64,000 nucleotides of DNA, from the NCBI RefSeq assembly GCF_045291395.1, contig NZ_CP152342.1, forward strand, positions 868,001-932,000. Reading direction: 5' to 3'. The DNA comes from MR-S7 sp000400995. GTDB taxonomy: Bacteria; Pseudomonadota; Gammaproteobacteria; Burkholderiales; Burkholderiaceae_C. The position numbers were made by a program, and so were the translations under genes. The notes beneath the pieces were generated by a model, which searched no databases, had not been told where the DNA came from, and was given only the letters and a program-made list of their open reading frames with translations. Positions 7,965 to 16,293 of this stretch are shown here, piece after piece (the first letter of the stretch is position 1; each line of letters opens with the position of its first letter).

Positions 7965-8745
7965 TGCAGCGCAGGCCCGGATTCCCGGCGCGCCTCGATG
8001 GCCGGCAAGGGCCGTCGGCGCCTGCGGCGGCGTCTCCGACGCGTGCCGGGCGAGGCGCCGCTGCGCCGGCTCCCGTGCCGCAGGGCCTGGGCCTCGATTC
8101 GGCCGCGGTGCGTGCGCGCATGGTGCAGCGGCTGGCGGCGTCGGGCATCACGGCGGCACCGGTGCTGCAGGCCATGGGCACCGTGGAGCGCCATCGTTTC
8201 GTCGATACCGCGCTGGTGAACCAGGCCTACGAAGACACGAGCCTGCCGATCGGCCTGGGGCAGACCATTTCCAAGCCCAGCGTGGTGGCGCGCATGACCG
8301 AACTGCTGCTGGGCGCCGAGTGCTCGCGGGCGGGCGGCGGGCTGGGGCGCGTGCTGGAAATCGGCACCGGCTGCGGCTACCAGGCCGCCGTGCTGGCCCG
8401 TCTGGCGCGCGAGGTGTATACCATCGAGCGGCTGCGTGGGTTGCATGAAAAGGCACGGGACTACCTGCGGCCGTTGCGCCTGGCGAATGTGCACCTGATC
8501 CTGGGCGACGGCATGCTGGGGTACGCCGCCGGGGCACCCTATGCGGGCATCATCTCAGCCGCCGGCGGCGAGAACCTGCCGCAGCAGTGGTGCGACCAAT
8601 TGGCCATGGGCGGCCGCCTGGTGGCGCCCCTGGCAGGGGGGGCGGGCGGCAGGTGTTGCTCGTTGTTGACAAAACCCCGCAGGGTTTGAAGCAAAGCGTG
8701 CTCGAGGCCGTGCATTTCGTCCCTCTAAAATCAGGGATTGCCTGA
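7964..8745 (+). pseudogene. pcm: Protein-L-isoaspartate O-methyltransferase, -1 frameshift near the end
   Basis: Repairs isoaspartyl residues in damaged proteins using S-adenosylmethionine. An unconserved Ala/Pro-rich N-terminus (~45 residues) precedes the PCMT domain, with the SAM motif V-L-E-I-G-T-G-C-G-Y near residue 127. The frame read from the ATG leaves the family sequence after G-R-L-V-A-P-L and stops at 8689. Adding one G to the seven-G run at 8636-8642 restores Q-V-L-L-V-V-D-K-T and then V-H-F-V-P-L, ending at the TGA at 8743-8745, exactly the expected Pcm C-terminus. The gene is therefore complete apart from one base, and a sequencing undercall is likely. The nlpD start is 11 bp downstream. 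Confidence 0.85.
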
Positions 8746-8756
8746 AGGAATTGCTT

Positions 8757-9662
8757 ATGTTCGTATCGCGTGGTCTTGTGGCTTGGGGTTGTGCAGTGCT
8801 GGTCGGCGGCTTGCTGGCGGGCTGCGGCACTCCGGTGAACAGGGCGCCGGTCGAGGACCGCGGCACCTATGCCGCGGGCAGCTCGGGCAGCCAGCCTGTG
8901 GCGGCGACCCCGGCCCCTGAAGTCAAACTCCTGCCGGGTGCGGAAAACGCCGGCAAGCCCGGCTACTACACCGTCAAGCCGGGGGATACACTGATTCGCA
9001 TCGGCCTGGAGAGTGGGCAGAGCTGGAAAGACATCGCCCGCTGGAACAACCTGGAAAACGCCAACCTGATCGAGGTGGGACAGGTGCTGAGGGTGGTGCC
9101 GCCCGTCGCTGCGACGACCGCTACGGCCGTCGCTTCCGATACGGGCGTGGTCACCCGCCCGGTGGCGTCGGTTACCGTGGCCCCGGCATCGGCGGCCAGC
9201 ACGCCCAAGCCTGCCGCCTCCGCGCCGGTTGCTGCTCCCGCACCTGTCGCGGCACCCGCCACGCCGGCCCCGGCCGTGGCGGCTTCTGGCGCGGACGACA
9301 TCGGCTTCATCTGGCCCTCGTCGGGTAGCCTGATCGCCGGCTTCGACGAGGCGCGCAACAAGGGGTTCGACATTGGCGGCAAGGCGGGGGACCCCGTGCT
9401 GGCCGCTGCCGACGGCCGTGTCGTGTATGCGGGCGCGGGGCTGCGAGGCTATGGCAACCTGGTCATCCTCAAGCACAACAACACCTACCTAACGGCCTAC
9501 GCCCACAACCAGACCCTGCTGGTCAAGGAAGACCAGAACGTGCGCCGGGGCCAGAAGATCGCGGAGATGGGCAGCACCGATGCCGACCGCGTGAAGCTGC
9601 ACTTCGAGATCCGCCGCCAGGGCAAGCCGGTGGACCCCGCGCGCTACCTGCCTTCCCGCTAA
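8757..9662 (+). CDS. nlpD: NlpD-type LysM/M23 lipoprotein (divisome amidase activator)
   Basis: Outer-membrane lipoprotein of 301 residues. The lipobox L-L-A-G-C places the lipidated Cys near residue 23. A LysM peptidoglycan-binding domain follows (about 70-115; Y-T-V-K-P-G-D-T-L-I-R-I), then a Pro/Ala-rich linker and a C-terminal LytM/M23 domain (about 185-301). Two zinc-ligand positions are changed: N-K-G-F-D instead of H-K-G-x-D, and K-L-H-F-E instead of H-x-H. It is thus probably catalytically dead, like E. coli NlpD, and would act by activating a cell-wall amidase at division. AAGGA lies 8 bp before the ATG. No rpoS follows. Confidence 0.9.
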   Translation: MFVSRGLVAWGCAVLVGGLLAGCGTPVNRAPVEDRGTYAAGSSGSQPVAATPAPEVKLLPGAENAGKPGYYTVKPGDTLIRIGLESGQSWKDIARWNNLENANLIEVGQVLRVVPPVAATTATAVASDTGVVTRPVASVTVAPASAASTPKPAASAPVAAPAPVAAPATPAPAVAASGADDIGFIWPSSGSLIAGFDEARNKGFDIGGKAGDPVLAAADGRVVYAGAGLRGYGNLVILKHNNTYLTAYAHNQTLLVKEDQNVRRGQKIAEMGSTDADRVKLHFEIRRQGKPVDPARYLPSR

Positions 9663-9671
9663 GGCGCGCCC

Positions 9672-10669
9672 GTGGCCGAAGGCGGGCAGACCTGGTCCGA
9701 GGACGAAGAGGAACGCGATTTACCGGGTGCGGCAGAGACGGAGCTGCGCGCGCTGGTCGTGCCTGCGGAGCAGCACGGCGTTCGCCTGGACAAGGCGCTG
9801 GCCGACCTCGTTCCCGAGTTCTCGCGCAGCTATCTGCAGCAATTGCTTGCACAGGGGCTGGTGCGGCTCAACGGCCAGGTTGCGGCCAAGCCTGCGCTCA
9901 AGGCGAAGGCGGGGGATGGCATCGCCGTGGAGATGCGCCCCACGCAGCAAAGCCAGGCGTTCAAGCCCGAGACGCTGCCGCTGGACGTGGTGCACGAAGA
10001 CGAACACCTGCTCGTGGTCAACAAGCCGGCGGGGCTGGTGGTGCACCCGGCGCCAGGCAATTGGAGCGGCACGCTGCTCAACGGCCTGCTCGGCTGGGAC
10101 CCGCAGGCAATGCATGTCCCGCGCGCGGGCATCGTGCACCGCCTGGACAAGGACACCAGCGGCCTCATGGTGGTGGCGCGCAGCCGCGCAGCCATGGATG
10201 CCCTGGTGCGCATGATCGCGGCGCGCGAGGTCAGCCGCCAGTACCTCGCGCTCGGCTGGGGGGATGGTCGGGGCCGGCGCACCGCAGCGTGCAGGCGCCG
10301 ATAGGCCGCGACCCGCGCAACCGCTTGCGCATGGCGGTGGTGGACCTGCATACCCACCCGGGCAAGGAGGCGCGCACAGATATCGACCTGCTGGATGACT
10401 CGCAGGAGGTGTGCCTGGTCCGATGCACGCTGCACACCGGCCGCACGCACCAGATCCGGGTGCACATGGCCTTGATCCGTCATCCGCTGGTGGCGGATGC
10501 CTTGTATGGCGGCAACGAGGGGGGCGGACTGCACCGCCAGGCGCTGCATGCCTTCCGCCTGGCGTTCACGCATCCGGTGACGGGCCGGGCGATGGAGTTC
10601 CGCGCACCCTTGCCCGGCGACATGCAGCAGGCGCTCGGTTCCTGGGGGCTGCGCTACAATCCGCAGTGA
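9672..10669 (+). pseudogene. rluD: 23S rRNA pseudouridine synthase RluD, -1 frameshift mid-gene
   Basis: Makes pseudouridines 1911/1915/1917 of 23S rRNA helix 69. The GTG-started frame carries an S4 RNA-binding domain (about 35-95) and the catalytic H-R-L-D-K-D-T-S-G with Asp159. It then runs off-frame after Y-L-A-L-G-W and stops at 10304. The correct C-terminal half (A-P-I-G-R-D-P-R-N-R-L-R-M-A-V, then G-R-T-H-Q-I-R-V-H-M) continues one frame over to 10669. One extra G in the six-G run at 10258-10263 joins the two as G-W-G-G-W-S-G-P. As with the other broken genes here, a missing base in the read is the simplest explanation. Confidence 0.87.
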
Positions 10670-10822
10670 CGGCTGTTCTGCCGTGGGCGCCTGGCGGCAC
10701 TTCATGCCGGCGCTGATGACAAGGTGCGATGCCGTTCGCTGCATTCCGCGCCGCAAGATGCTCTCCAATCCCTGGCATGTGCCCGTCTCGGCGCGCGGCA
10801 CCTTACCCGGAACTGCTGGACC

Positions 10823-11518
10823 ATGAATACGGTGGATGCCAAACGGGTTCTAGAAACCGCGTTGATCTGTGCCCCGCAGCCCGTCTCGATCCGCGAACTG
10901 CGAACCCTGTTCGATGACGCGCTGGGATCGGATACGGTCAAGACGCTGCTGCTCGAGCTTCAGCAGGACTGGGCATTGCGCGGGGTGGAACTGGTGCAGG
11001 TGGCCACGGGCTGGCGTTTTCAGAGCCGGCCCGAGATGCGGGAGTACCTGGACCGGCTGCATCCGGAAAAGCCGCCGCGCTATACCCGCGCAGCGCTGGA
11101 GACCCTTGCCATCATCGCCTACCGCCAGCCCGTGACGCGCGGGGACATCGAAGACATACGGGGTGTCACGGTCAACAGCCTGATCATCAAGCAACTGGAG
11201 GACCGCGGCTGGGTCGAAGTGATCGGACACCGCGAGACGGTGGGCCGCCCGGCGCTGTTTGCCACGACGCGGCAGTTCCTGGACGACCTGGGGCTGCAAT
11301 CGCTGGACCAGTTGCCCACGCTGGAAGACCCTGGTGTGCAGGCCAGCATGTTCGAGGCTTTGGGCGCGCCGCCCGAGGAGGGGGCGCAACAGCAGGAGCC
11401 GCCGTTGGAAACAGCGGAAGAAGGCGGCTCCACGAATGACGAGGGCGCGCCGCCTGATGAGGCAGGCGCGCATGATGACGACGGCACCCAGGTGGGTGCC
11501 GCAGGAAATGAACCATGA
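10823..11518 (+). CDS. scpB: SMC-Scp complex subunit ScpB
   Basis: Kleisin-associated subunit of the SMC condensin complex for chromosome condensation and segregation. 231 residues. Two winged-helix domains span about 1-165 (C-A-P-Q-P-V-S-I-R-E-L, then P-P-R-Y-T-R-A-A-L-E-T-L-A-I-I-A-Y-R-Q-P and R-G-V-T-V-N-S-L-I), followed by an acidic low-complexity tail. The ATG at 10823 was chosen; the 153 bp upstream of it contain no evident gene. scpA is not in this window, although the two are usually adjacent. The last four bases overlap the rluB ATG (ATGA). Confidence 0.9.
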   Translation: MNTVDAKRVLETALICAPQPVSIRELRTLFDDALGSDTVKTLLLELQQDWALRGVELVQVATGWRFQSRPEMREYLDRLHPEKPPRYTRAALETLAIIAYRQPVTRGDIEDIRGVTVNSLIIKQLEDRGWVEVIGHRETVGRPALFATTRQFLDDLGLQSLDQLPTLEDPGVQASMFEALGAPPEEGAQQQEPPLETAEEGGSTNDEGAPPDEAGAHDDDGTQVGAAGNEP

Positions 11519-12840
11519 ACGATTCCAACGACGTTCCGGCCGCCGGGCCGGGGAGCGATGCGCCGAAGGCGCGCAGGCCGCGCACGCGCAAGCCCGCCAA
11601 GACACAGGACGCGGCACCGCAGGCTGTGGACACTGCCGCTGAGGGTGCTCCCATGGGAGAGCCTGCGTCCCAGGAGGGCCATGCCCTGGAAGCCGAGGCC
11701 AAGCCAGCCCAGCGTACGGGAGACGCTTCGCGCGACGATGGCTACCGTTTCGACGACGTGGTGTCCGGCCGGCTGGATGAAGACGACGCCGACGCCAAGC
11801 TGGCGCCGCCCAAGCGCGTGCTGCAGCCGCAGGTCGAAACACCCAAGCTGCACAAGGTGCTGGCGCAGGCCGGCATGGGCTCGCGCCTGGAGATGGAGCA
11901 GCTCATCCTGGAGGGGCGCATCTCCGTGAACAACGAGCCGGCCCATATCGGACAGCGCGTGCAGTATGGCGACCAGATCAAGGTCAACGGCAAGCCCATC
12001 CGCTTCCGTATCGCGCCGCCTCCGGTGCGGGTGCTGGCCTACCACAAGCCGGTGGGCGAAGTCGTCACGCACGACGATCCGCAGAACCGTCCCACGGTGT
12101 TCCGCAAGCTGCCGCGGCTGACGCAGGGCAAATGGCAGTCCGTGGGGCGTCTGGACCTGAACACCGAAGGGCTGTTGCTGTTCACCAGCTCCGGCGAGCT
12201 GGCCAACAAGCTGATGCATCCGCGCTTCGGCCTGGAACGCGAATATGCCGTGCGGGTGCTGGGCGCCCTGAGCAGTGAAGAGAAACAGCGGCTGCTCGAC
12301 GGCGTGGCGCTGGAGGATGGCGTAGCCTCCTTTGGCTCCATCGAGGAGGGCGGTGGCGAAGGCGTCAACTGCTGGTACCGGGTTACGATTTCCGAGGGGC
12401 GCAACCGTGAGGTGCGGCGCATGTTCGAATCGGTGGGGCATGCCGTGAGCCGCCTGATCCGCATCCGCTACGGCGCCATGATGCTGCCGCGCGGCCTCAA
12501 GCGCGGGGCCTGGCTGGAACTGGACGAGCGCGACATCCGCGCCTTGATGCAGGCCGTGGGCATCGCACCCGCCGGCCCTGGCAAGGGCGGGGCGCCAGGC
12601 CGTGGTCCCGGGCCGAAGAATGACCGCCGGGGCGGCGGCGCCCGCAACCGCATGGATACGGGCCCTGCGGCCGGGGGCGGCCGCGGCAAGCCCGCCGCCC
12701 AGCGCGGGGGCCGTTCGTCGGGGCCGTCGCAGCCGGACCCCATGAGGACCTCGGTCGGCTATATCGGCGCAGACAGCTTTTCCCGGCAGCGCACGCAGCA
12801 GCGCCAGCGCAATGGCGGACCACGCCGCGGCGGCCGGTAG
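11515..12840 (+). CDS. rluB: 23S rRNA pseudouridine(2605) synthase RluB
   Basis: RsuA-family enzyme expected to make pseudouridine 2605 of 23S rRNA. 441 residues, long for the family because of an N-terminal Lys/Arg/Ala-rich extension of ~105 residues and a Gly/Arg-rich tail after about 355. The S4 domain is at about 112-165 (H-K-V-L-A-Q-A-G-x-G-S-R). The catalytic motif G-R-L-D-L-N-T-E-G has Asp214. Both basic extensions are probably disordered RNA-binding segments. Overlap with scpB by four bases repeats the scpB-rluB pairing common in proteobacteria. Confidence 0.9.
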   Translation: MNDSNDVPAAGPGSDAPKARRPRTRKPAKTQDAAPQAVDTAAEGAPMGEPASQEGHALEAEAKPAQRTGDASRDDGYRFDDVVSGRLDEDDADAKLAPPKRVLQPQVETPKLHKVLAQAGMGSRLEMEQLILEGRISVNNEPAHIGQRVQYGDQIKVNGKPIRFRIAPPPVRVLAYHKPVGEVVTHDDPQNRPTVFRKLPRLTQGKWQSVGRLDLNTEGLLLFTSSGELANKLMHPRFGLEREYAVRVLGALSSEEKQRLLDGVALEDGVASFGSIEEGGGEGVNCWYRVTISEGRNREVRRMFESVGHAVSRLIRIRYGAMMLPRGLKRGAWLELDERDIRALMQAVGIAPAGPGKGGAPGRGPGPKNDRRGGGARNRMDTGPAAGGGRGKPAAQRGGRSSGPSQPDPMRTSVGYIGADSFSRQRTQQRQRNGGPRRGGR

Positions 12841-12932
12841 GGGATTGGCGAAAAGCTAAAATCCCATGTTTTGCCTGCCGGGCCTGCCTGCCGGGTGAAA
12901 AAACACCGCAATACCTACAGAGGAAAATCAAC

Positions 12933-13358
12933 ATGGCTATCGAACGCACCCTTTCCATCATCAAGCCCGACGCCGTCGCCAAGAACGTGATCGGCCAGAT
13001 CTACGCCCGTTTCGAGGCCGCCGGCCTGAAGATCGCCGCCGCCCGCATGGCCCATCTCTCGCGCGCCGAAGCCGAGCAGTTCTACGCCGTGCACAAGGAG
13101 CGTCCCTTCTTCAAGGACCTGGTGGACTTCATGATCTCCGGCCCGGTGATGATCCAGGTGCTGGAAGGCGAGAACGCCATCCTGAAGAACCGCGAACTCA
13201 TGGGCGCTACCGACCCCAAGAAGGCCGCTCCCGGTACCATCCGCGCCGACTTCGCGGACAGCATCGATGCCAACGCCGTGCACGGCTCCGACGCCGCAGA
13301 GACCGCACAGGTCGAAGTGGCCTTCTTCTTCCCCGCCCTGAACGTCTACGCACGCTGA
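12933..13358 (+). CDS. ndk: Nucleoside diphosphate kinase
   Basis: Transfers the gamma phosphate between nucleoside di- and triphosphates through a phospho-histidine. 141 residues, the standard length. M-A-I-E-R-T-L-S-I-I-K-P-D-A-V starts the protein and the active-site His117 lies in N-A-V-H-G-S-D. A clear AGAGGAAA ribosome-binding site precedes the ATG. The 92-bp gap from rluB carries CCTGCCGGG twice and an AT-rich stretch with a possible -10 (TAAAAT near 12856), so ndk may have its own promoter. Confidence 0.97.
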   Translation: MAIERTLSIIKPDAVAKNVIGQIYARFEAAGLKIAAARMAHLSRAEAEQFYAVHKERPFFKDLVDFMISGPVMIQVLEGENAILKNRELMGATDPKKAAPGTIRADFADSIDANAVHGSDAAETAQVEVAFFFPALNVYAR

Positions 13359-13365
13359 TGCAGTG

Positions 13366-13402
13366 GTTCCAGGCGCAAGGCCGGCGGCCCGGCACCTGGA
13401 AC
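13366..13402 (+). terminator. Hairpin between ndk and rlmN
   Basis: GTTCCAGG at 13366-13373 pairs with CCTGGAAC at 13395-13402 around a GC-rich inner segment, giving a strong stem 8 bp after the ndk stop. No T-run follows, so it may be a transcript-stabilising or processing hairpin rather than an intrinsic terminator. Confidence 0.4.
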
Positions 13403-13418
13403 GCACGGATGGGGGTGA

Positions 13419-14555
13419 ATGACCGATAGCGCCATGACCACGAACCTTCTGGACTTCGACCTGGATGGGATGGCCGCTTTTTGCGAGCGGCTGGGGGAAA
13501 AGCGCTTTCGGGCCACCCAGTTGTTCCGCTGGGTCCATCAGCGCGGAGCGAGCAGCTTCGACCAGATGAGCGACCTGGCCAAGTCCTTGCGCGAGAAGCT
13601 CAAGGGCTGCGCCCATGTGACGGGCCTGCCCGTGATCAGCGAGCATGTGTCTGCCGACGGCACCATCAAGTGGCTGTTCGACGTGGGAGGCGGCAACGCG
13701 GTGGAGACCGTCTTCATCCCCGAGGACGACCGGGGTACCCTGTGCATTTCTTCGCAGGCAGGGTGCGCCGTGGGATGTCGCTTCTGCTCGACGGGGCACC
13801 AGGGCTTCAGCCGCAATCTCACCACCGGCGAAATCATCGCCCAGCTCTGGTATGCCGAGCACGCGCTGCGCCAGCGCCAGGGCCATGGCGAGCGCGTGAT
13901 CTCCAATGTCGTGATGATGGGCATGGGCGAGCCGCTGCAGAACTACTCGGCCCTGGTGCCTGCGTTGCGCATCATGCTCGACGACCATGGCTATGGCCTT
14001 TCGCGGCGCCGCGTGACGGTGTCCACCTCCGGCGTGGTGCCCATGATGGACCGCCTGGCGCAGGATTGCCCCGTGGCGCTGGCTGTCTCCCTGCATGCGT
14101 CCAACGACGCCCTGCGTGATTCGCTGGTGCCGCTGAACCGCAAATATCCCCTGGAGGAACTGCTGGCGGCGTGCCGGCGCTACCTCGACCATGCGCCGCG
14201 CGACTTCATCACGTTCGAATACTGCATGCTGGACGGAGTCAACGACCAGCCCGAGCATGCGGCCCAGTTGATCGCCCTCGTGGACCCGAAGACGGCGCAC
14301 GGGGTTTCCTGCAAGTTCAACCTGATTCCCTTCAACCCGTTTCCCGCGTCGGGCCTGCGCCGCTCTTCCGTGGCGCGCGTGTCGGCTTTCGCCAAGATAC
14401 TGAGCGACGCGGGTATCGTGACTACGGTGCGCAAGACGCGCGGCGACGACATCGATGCGGCGTGCGGCCAGTTGGCCGGGGACGTGAAGGACCGGACGAA
14501 GGTGTCGGAGCGCATGGCCAAGCTCCGGACCATCGAGCTCAAGCCCATCACCTGA
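13419..14555 (+). CDS. rlmN: Dual-specificity 23S rRNA/tRNA adenine C2-methyltransferase RlmN
   Basis: Radical-SAM enzyme that methylates C2 of A2503 in 23S rRNA and A37 in tRNAs. 378 residues, family-typical. The cluster-binding Cys116, Cys120 and Cys123 lie in C-A-V-G-C-R-F-C. Cys109 in L-C-I-S-S-Q-A-G matches the family's catalytic cysteine, with its partner in A-C-G-Q-L near residue 350. The start at 13419 gives M-T-D-S-A-M; an ATG five codons in is an alternative. It opens the rlmN-pilF-rodZ-ispG-hisS series, an order conserved in beta- and gammaproteobacteria. Confidence 0.95.
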   Translation: MTDSAMTTNLLDFDLDGMAAFCERLGEKRFRATQLFRWVHQRGASSFDQMSDLAKSLREKLKGCAHVTGLPVISEHVSADGTIKWLFDVGGGNAVETVFIPEDDRGTLCISSQAGCAVGCRFCSTGHQGFSRNLTTGEIIAQLWYAEHALRQRQGHGERVISNVVMMGMGEPLQNYSALVPALRIMLDDHGYGLSRRRVTVSTSGVVPMMDRLAQDCPVALAVSLHASNDALRDSLVPLNRKYPLEELLAACRRYLDHAPRDFITFEYCMLDGVNDQPEHAAQLIALVDPKTAHGVSCKFNLIPFNPFPASGLRRSSVARVSAFAKILSDAGIVTTVRKTRGDDIDAACGQLAGDVKDRTKVSERMAKLRTIELKPIT

Positions 14556-14586
14556 CGGTGTGCTTTTCATCGAGGGGAGACTATTC

Positions 14587-15413
14587 ATGACGGCGTGGGG
14601 AATGAGACGGGGCGGCCGATGCCTGTGGGCCGCGAGTGCGTTCATGGCCGGCATGCTGCTGCTGGGCTGCGCCCACCAGGCCGGTGGCCTCGATGCAGGC
14701 GCATCGTCGGCAAGCAGCACGGGCGCTTCGGACGAGACCGACGCGCGCAGGCGTGCGCGGATCCGGCTGGAACTGGCGGCCAACTACCTGCAGATGGGGC
14801 AGACCAGCGTGGCTCTGGAAGAAATCCGCCAGGCCCTGACCGCCGATCCTTCGTATGGCGATGCCTACCATCTGCGCGGCCTGGCGTACCTGGGAATGGG
14901 CGACCTCTCCCAGGCCGAGGACAATCTGAAGCGCGCCCACGCCATGAAGCCGGCCGATCCGGACATCCTGCACAACTATGGCTGGCTGCAGTGCCAGAAA
15001 CAGCAGTACGAGCAGGCCAACCAGTGGTTCGAGCGCGCCCTGGCCACGCCGGGCTACGCGGCCCGCGGCAAGACCTACCTGTCGCAGGGGCTGTGCTACC
15101 AGCGCTCGGACGGGCCGCCGAGGCGGAGCAGGCGCTGCTCCATGCCTACGAGATCGATCCGGGCAACCCCGTGGCAGGCTACCACCTCGCTTCGGTCATC
15201 TTCGCGCGCGGCGACGCCAAGCGCGCGCAGTTCTACATCCGCCGCGTCAACAACGGCGAGTTTTCCAATGCCGGGTCCTTGTGGCTCGGCATCAAAGTGG
15301 AGCGGGCATTGCGGGAGTTCGTAGCGATGCGCCAGCTGGGTGACCAACTGCGCAAGCGCTTCCCGCAGTCCAAAGAGGCTCTTGCATTCGAGAGAGGGGC
15401 ATTCGATGAATGA
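14587..15413 (+). pseudogene. pilF: Type IV pilus biogenesis lipoprotein PilF/PilW, -1 frameshift
   Basis: Outer-membrane lipoprotein with tetratricopeptide repeats that helps assemble the PilQ secretin. The signal peptide ends in a lipobox L-L-L-G-C (Cys about residue 25). TPR units then run from about 60, for example A-A-N-Y-L-Q-M-G-Q and A-Y-H-L-R-G-L-A-Y-L. After C-Y-Q-R (about 15104) the frame is lost and would end at 15324. The correct end (A-E-A-E-Q-A-L-L-H-A-Y-E-I-D onwards) is one frame over and reaches 15413. One missing C in AGCGCTCGGA at 15101-15110 explains it; this is not a homopolymer. GAGGGGAGA precedes the ATG. It overlaps the rodZ-like start by 8 bases. Confidence 0.83.
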
Positions 15414-16293
15414 GCCGGTCGGGGCGCAGGCAGAGGCCGCCGCACACCTGTCTGCGGGCCAATTGCTGACACAGATGCGGGAGGCGGCAGGCGTCCATAT
15501 CGCTGCCTTGGCGGTCACGCTGAAGGTGCCGGTGAGCAAGCTGGAAGCCTTGGAGGCGGACCGCCATGACGTGTTTTCCGACGCGGTCTTCATGCGGGCC
15601 CTTGCATCCAGCGTGTGCCGCACGCTGAAGGTCGATGCGGCGCCCGTGCTGGCGCTGTTGCCGCAGAGCGAGCCCACGCGGCTGAAGGCGGACAAGGGAA
15701 TCAACGCATCCTTCAAGGACGAAGGCGTGCGGCTCGGGCGCGGCAGCATGGAAGCGCCCAAGCCGCGCTTGATGAGCATTGCCGTGGTGCTGCTGCTGGC
15801 GGCGGCCATGGCCATCGCGCTCCTGCCGCGGGGCGCAGACGATGCCCCGGCGGCGAGCGCCGCGCCGCAGCAGGCGCAGGCAGAGCCTGCCGTCGCCGAG
15901 GCGCAGCCCCTGGCATTGGCTGCCTCTGCTGCCGTTCAACCCATGGAGCCTCCGGCTGCGCCGCAGGTCGGCGCTCCCGCCGCAGAGCCGCAGGTGGCAG
16001 CATCGGAGCCGGCGGCAGCTCCCGCTGCGGCTGCCAGCGCGGCTGCGCCGCAGACCGACGGGGCGCTGGTCATCCGTGCCCGCGAGTCCTCGTGGATACA
16101 GATCCGCAGCGCTTCCGGGGCCGTGCTGGCCCAGAAGACGCTGGAGGCAGGGGAGAGTATTGCCGCGACGGGGACGCCCCCCTGGTCGGTGGTGATCGGC
16201 AGGGCGGATGCCACGGACGTGATCGTGCGTGGCAAGCCCATGGATCTCAGTACCGTCGCGCGTGAGAACGTGGCGCGTTTCGAGGTGAAGTAA
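15406..16293 (+). CDS. rodZ: RodZ-like helix-turn-helix membrane protein
   Basis: Cytoskeletal adaptor-type protein: cytoplasmic XRE-like HTH (about 15-80; R-E-A-A-G-V-H-I-A-A-L-A-V-T-L-K-V), one transmembrane helix at about 122-140, an Ala/Pro/Gln-rich periplasmic linker to ~215, and a C-terminal DUF4115 domain (W-I-Q-I-R-S-A-S-G onwards). In rods, RodZ links MreB to the wall-elongation complex; the same architecture appears in this pilF-ispG position in many betaproteobacteria. 295 residues. AGAGAGGGG precedes the ATG inside the end of pilF. The stop abuts the ispG ATG with no gap. Confidence 0.82.
   Translation: MNEPVGAQAEAAAHLSAGQLLTQMREAAGVHIAALAVTLKVPVSKLEALEADRHDVFSDAVFMRALASSVCRTLKVDAAPVLALLPQSEPTRLKADKGINASFKDEGVRLGRGSMEAPKPRLMSIAVVLLLAAAMAIALLPRGADDAPAASAAPQQAQAEPAVAEAQPLALAASAAVQPMEPPAAPQVGAPAAEPQVAASEPAAAPAAAASAAAPQTDGALVIRARESSWIQIRSASGAVLAQKTLEAGESIAATGTPPWSVVIGRADATDVIVRGKPMDLSTVARENVARFEVK

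Noticed and set aside
12600..12835. Gly/Arg-rich end of rluB as a separate repeat gene
   Set aside because: It is in frame with rluB and is a normal disordered extension in betaproteobacterial RluB.
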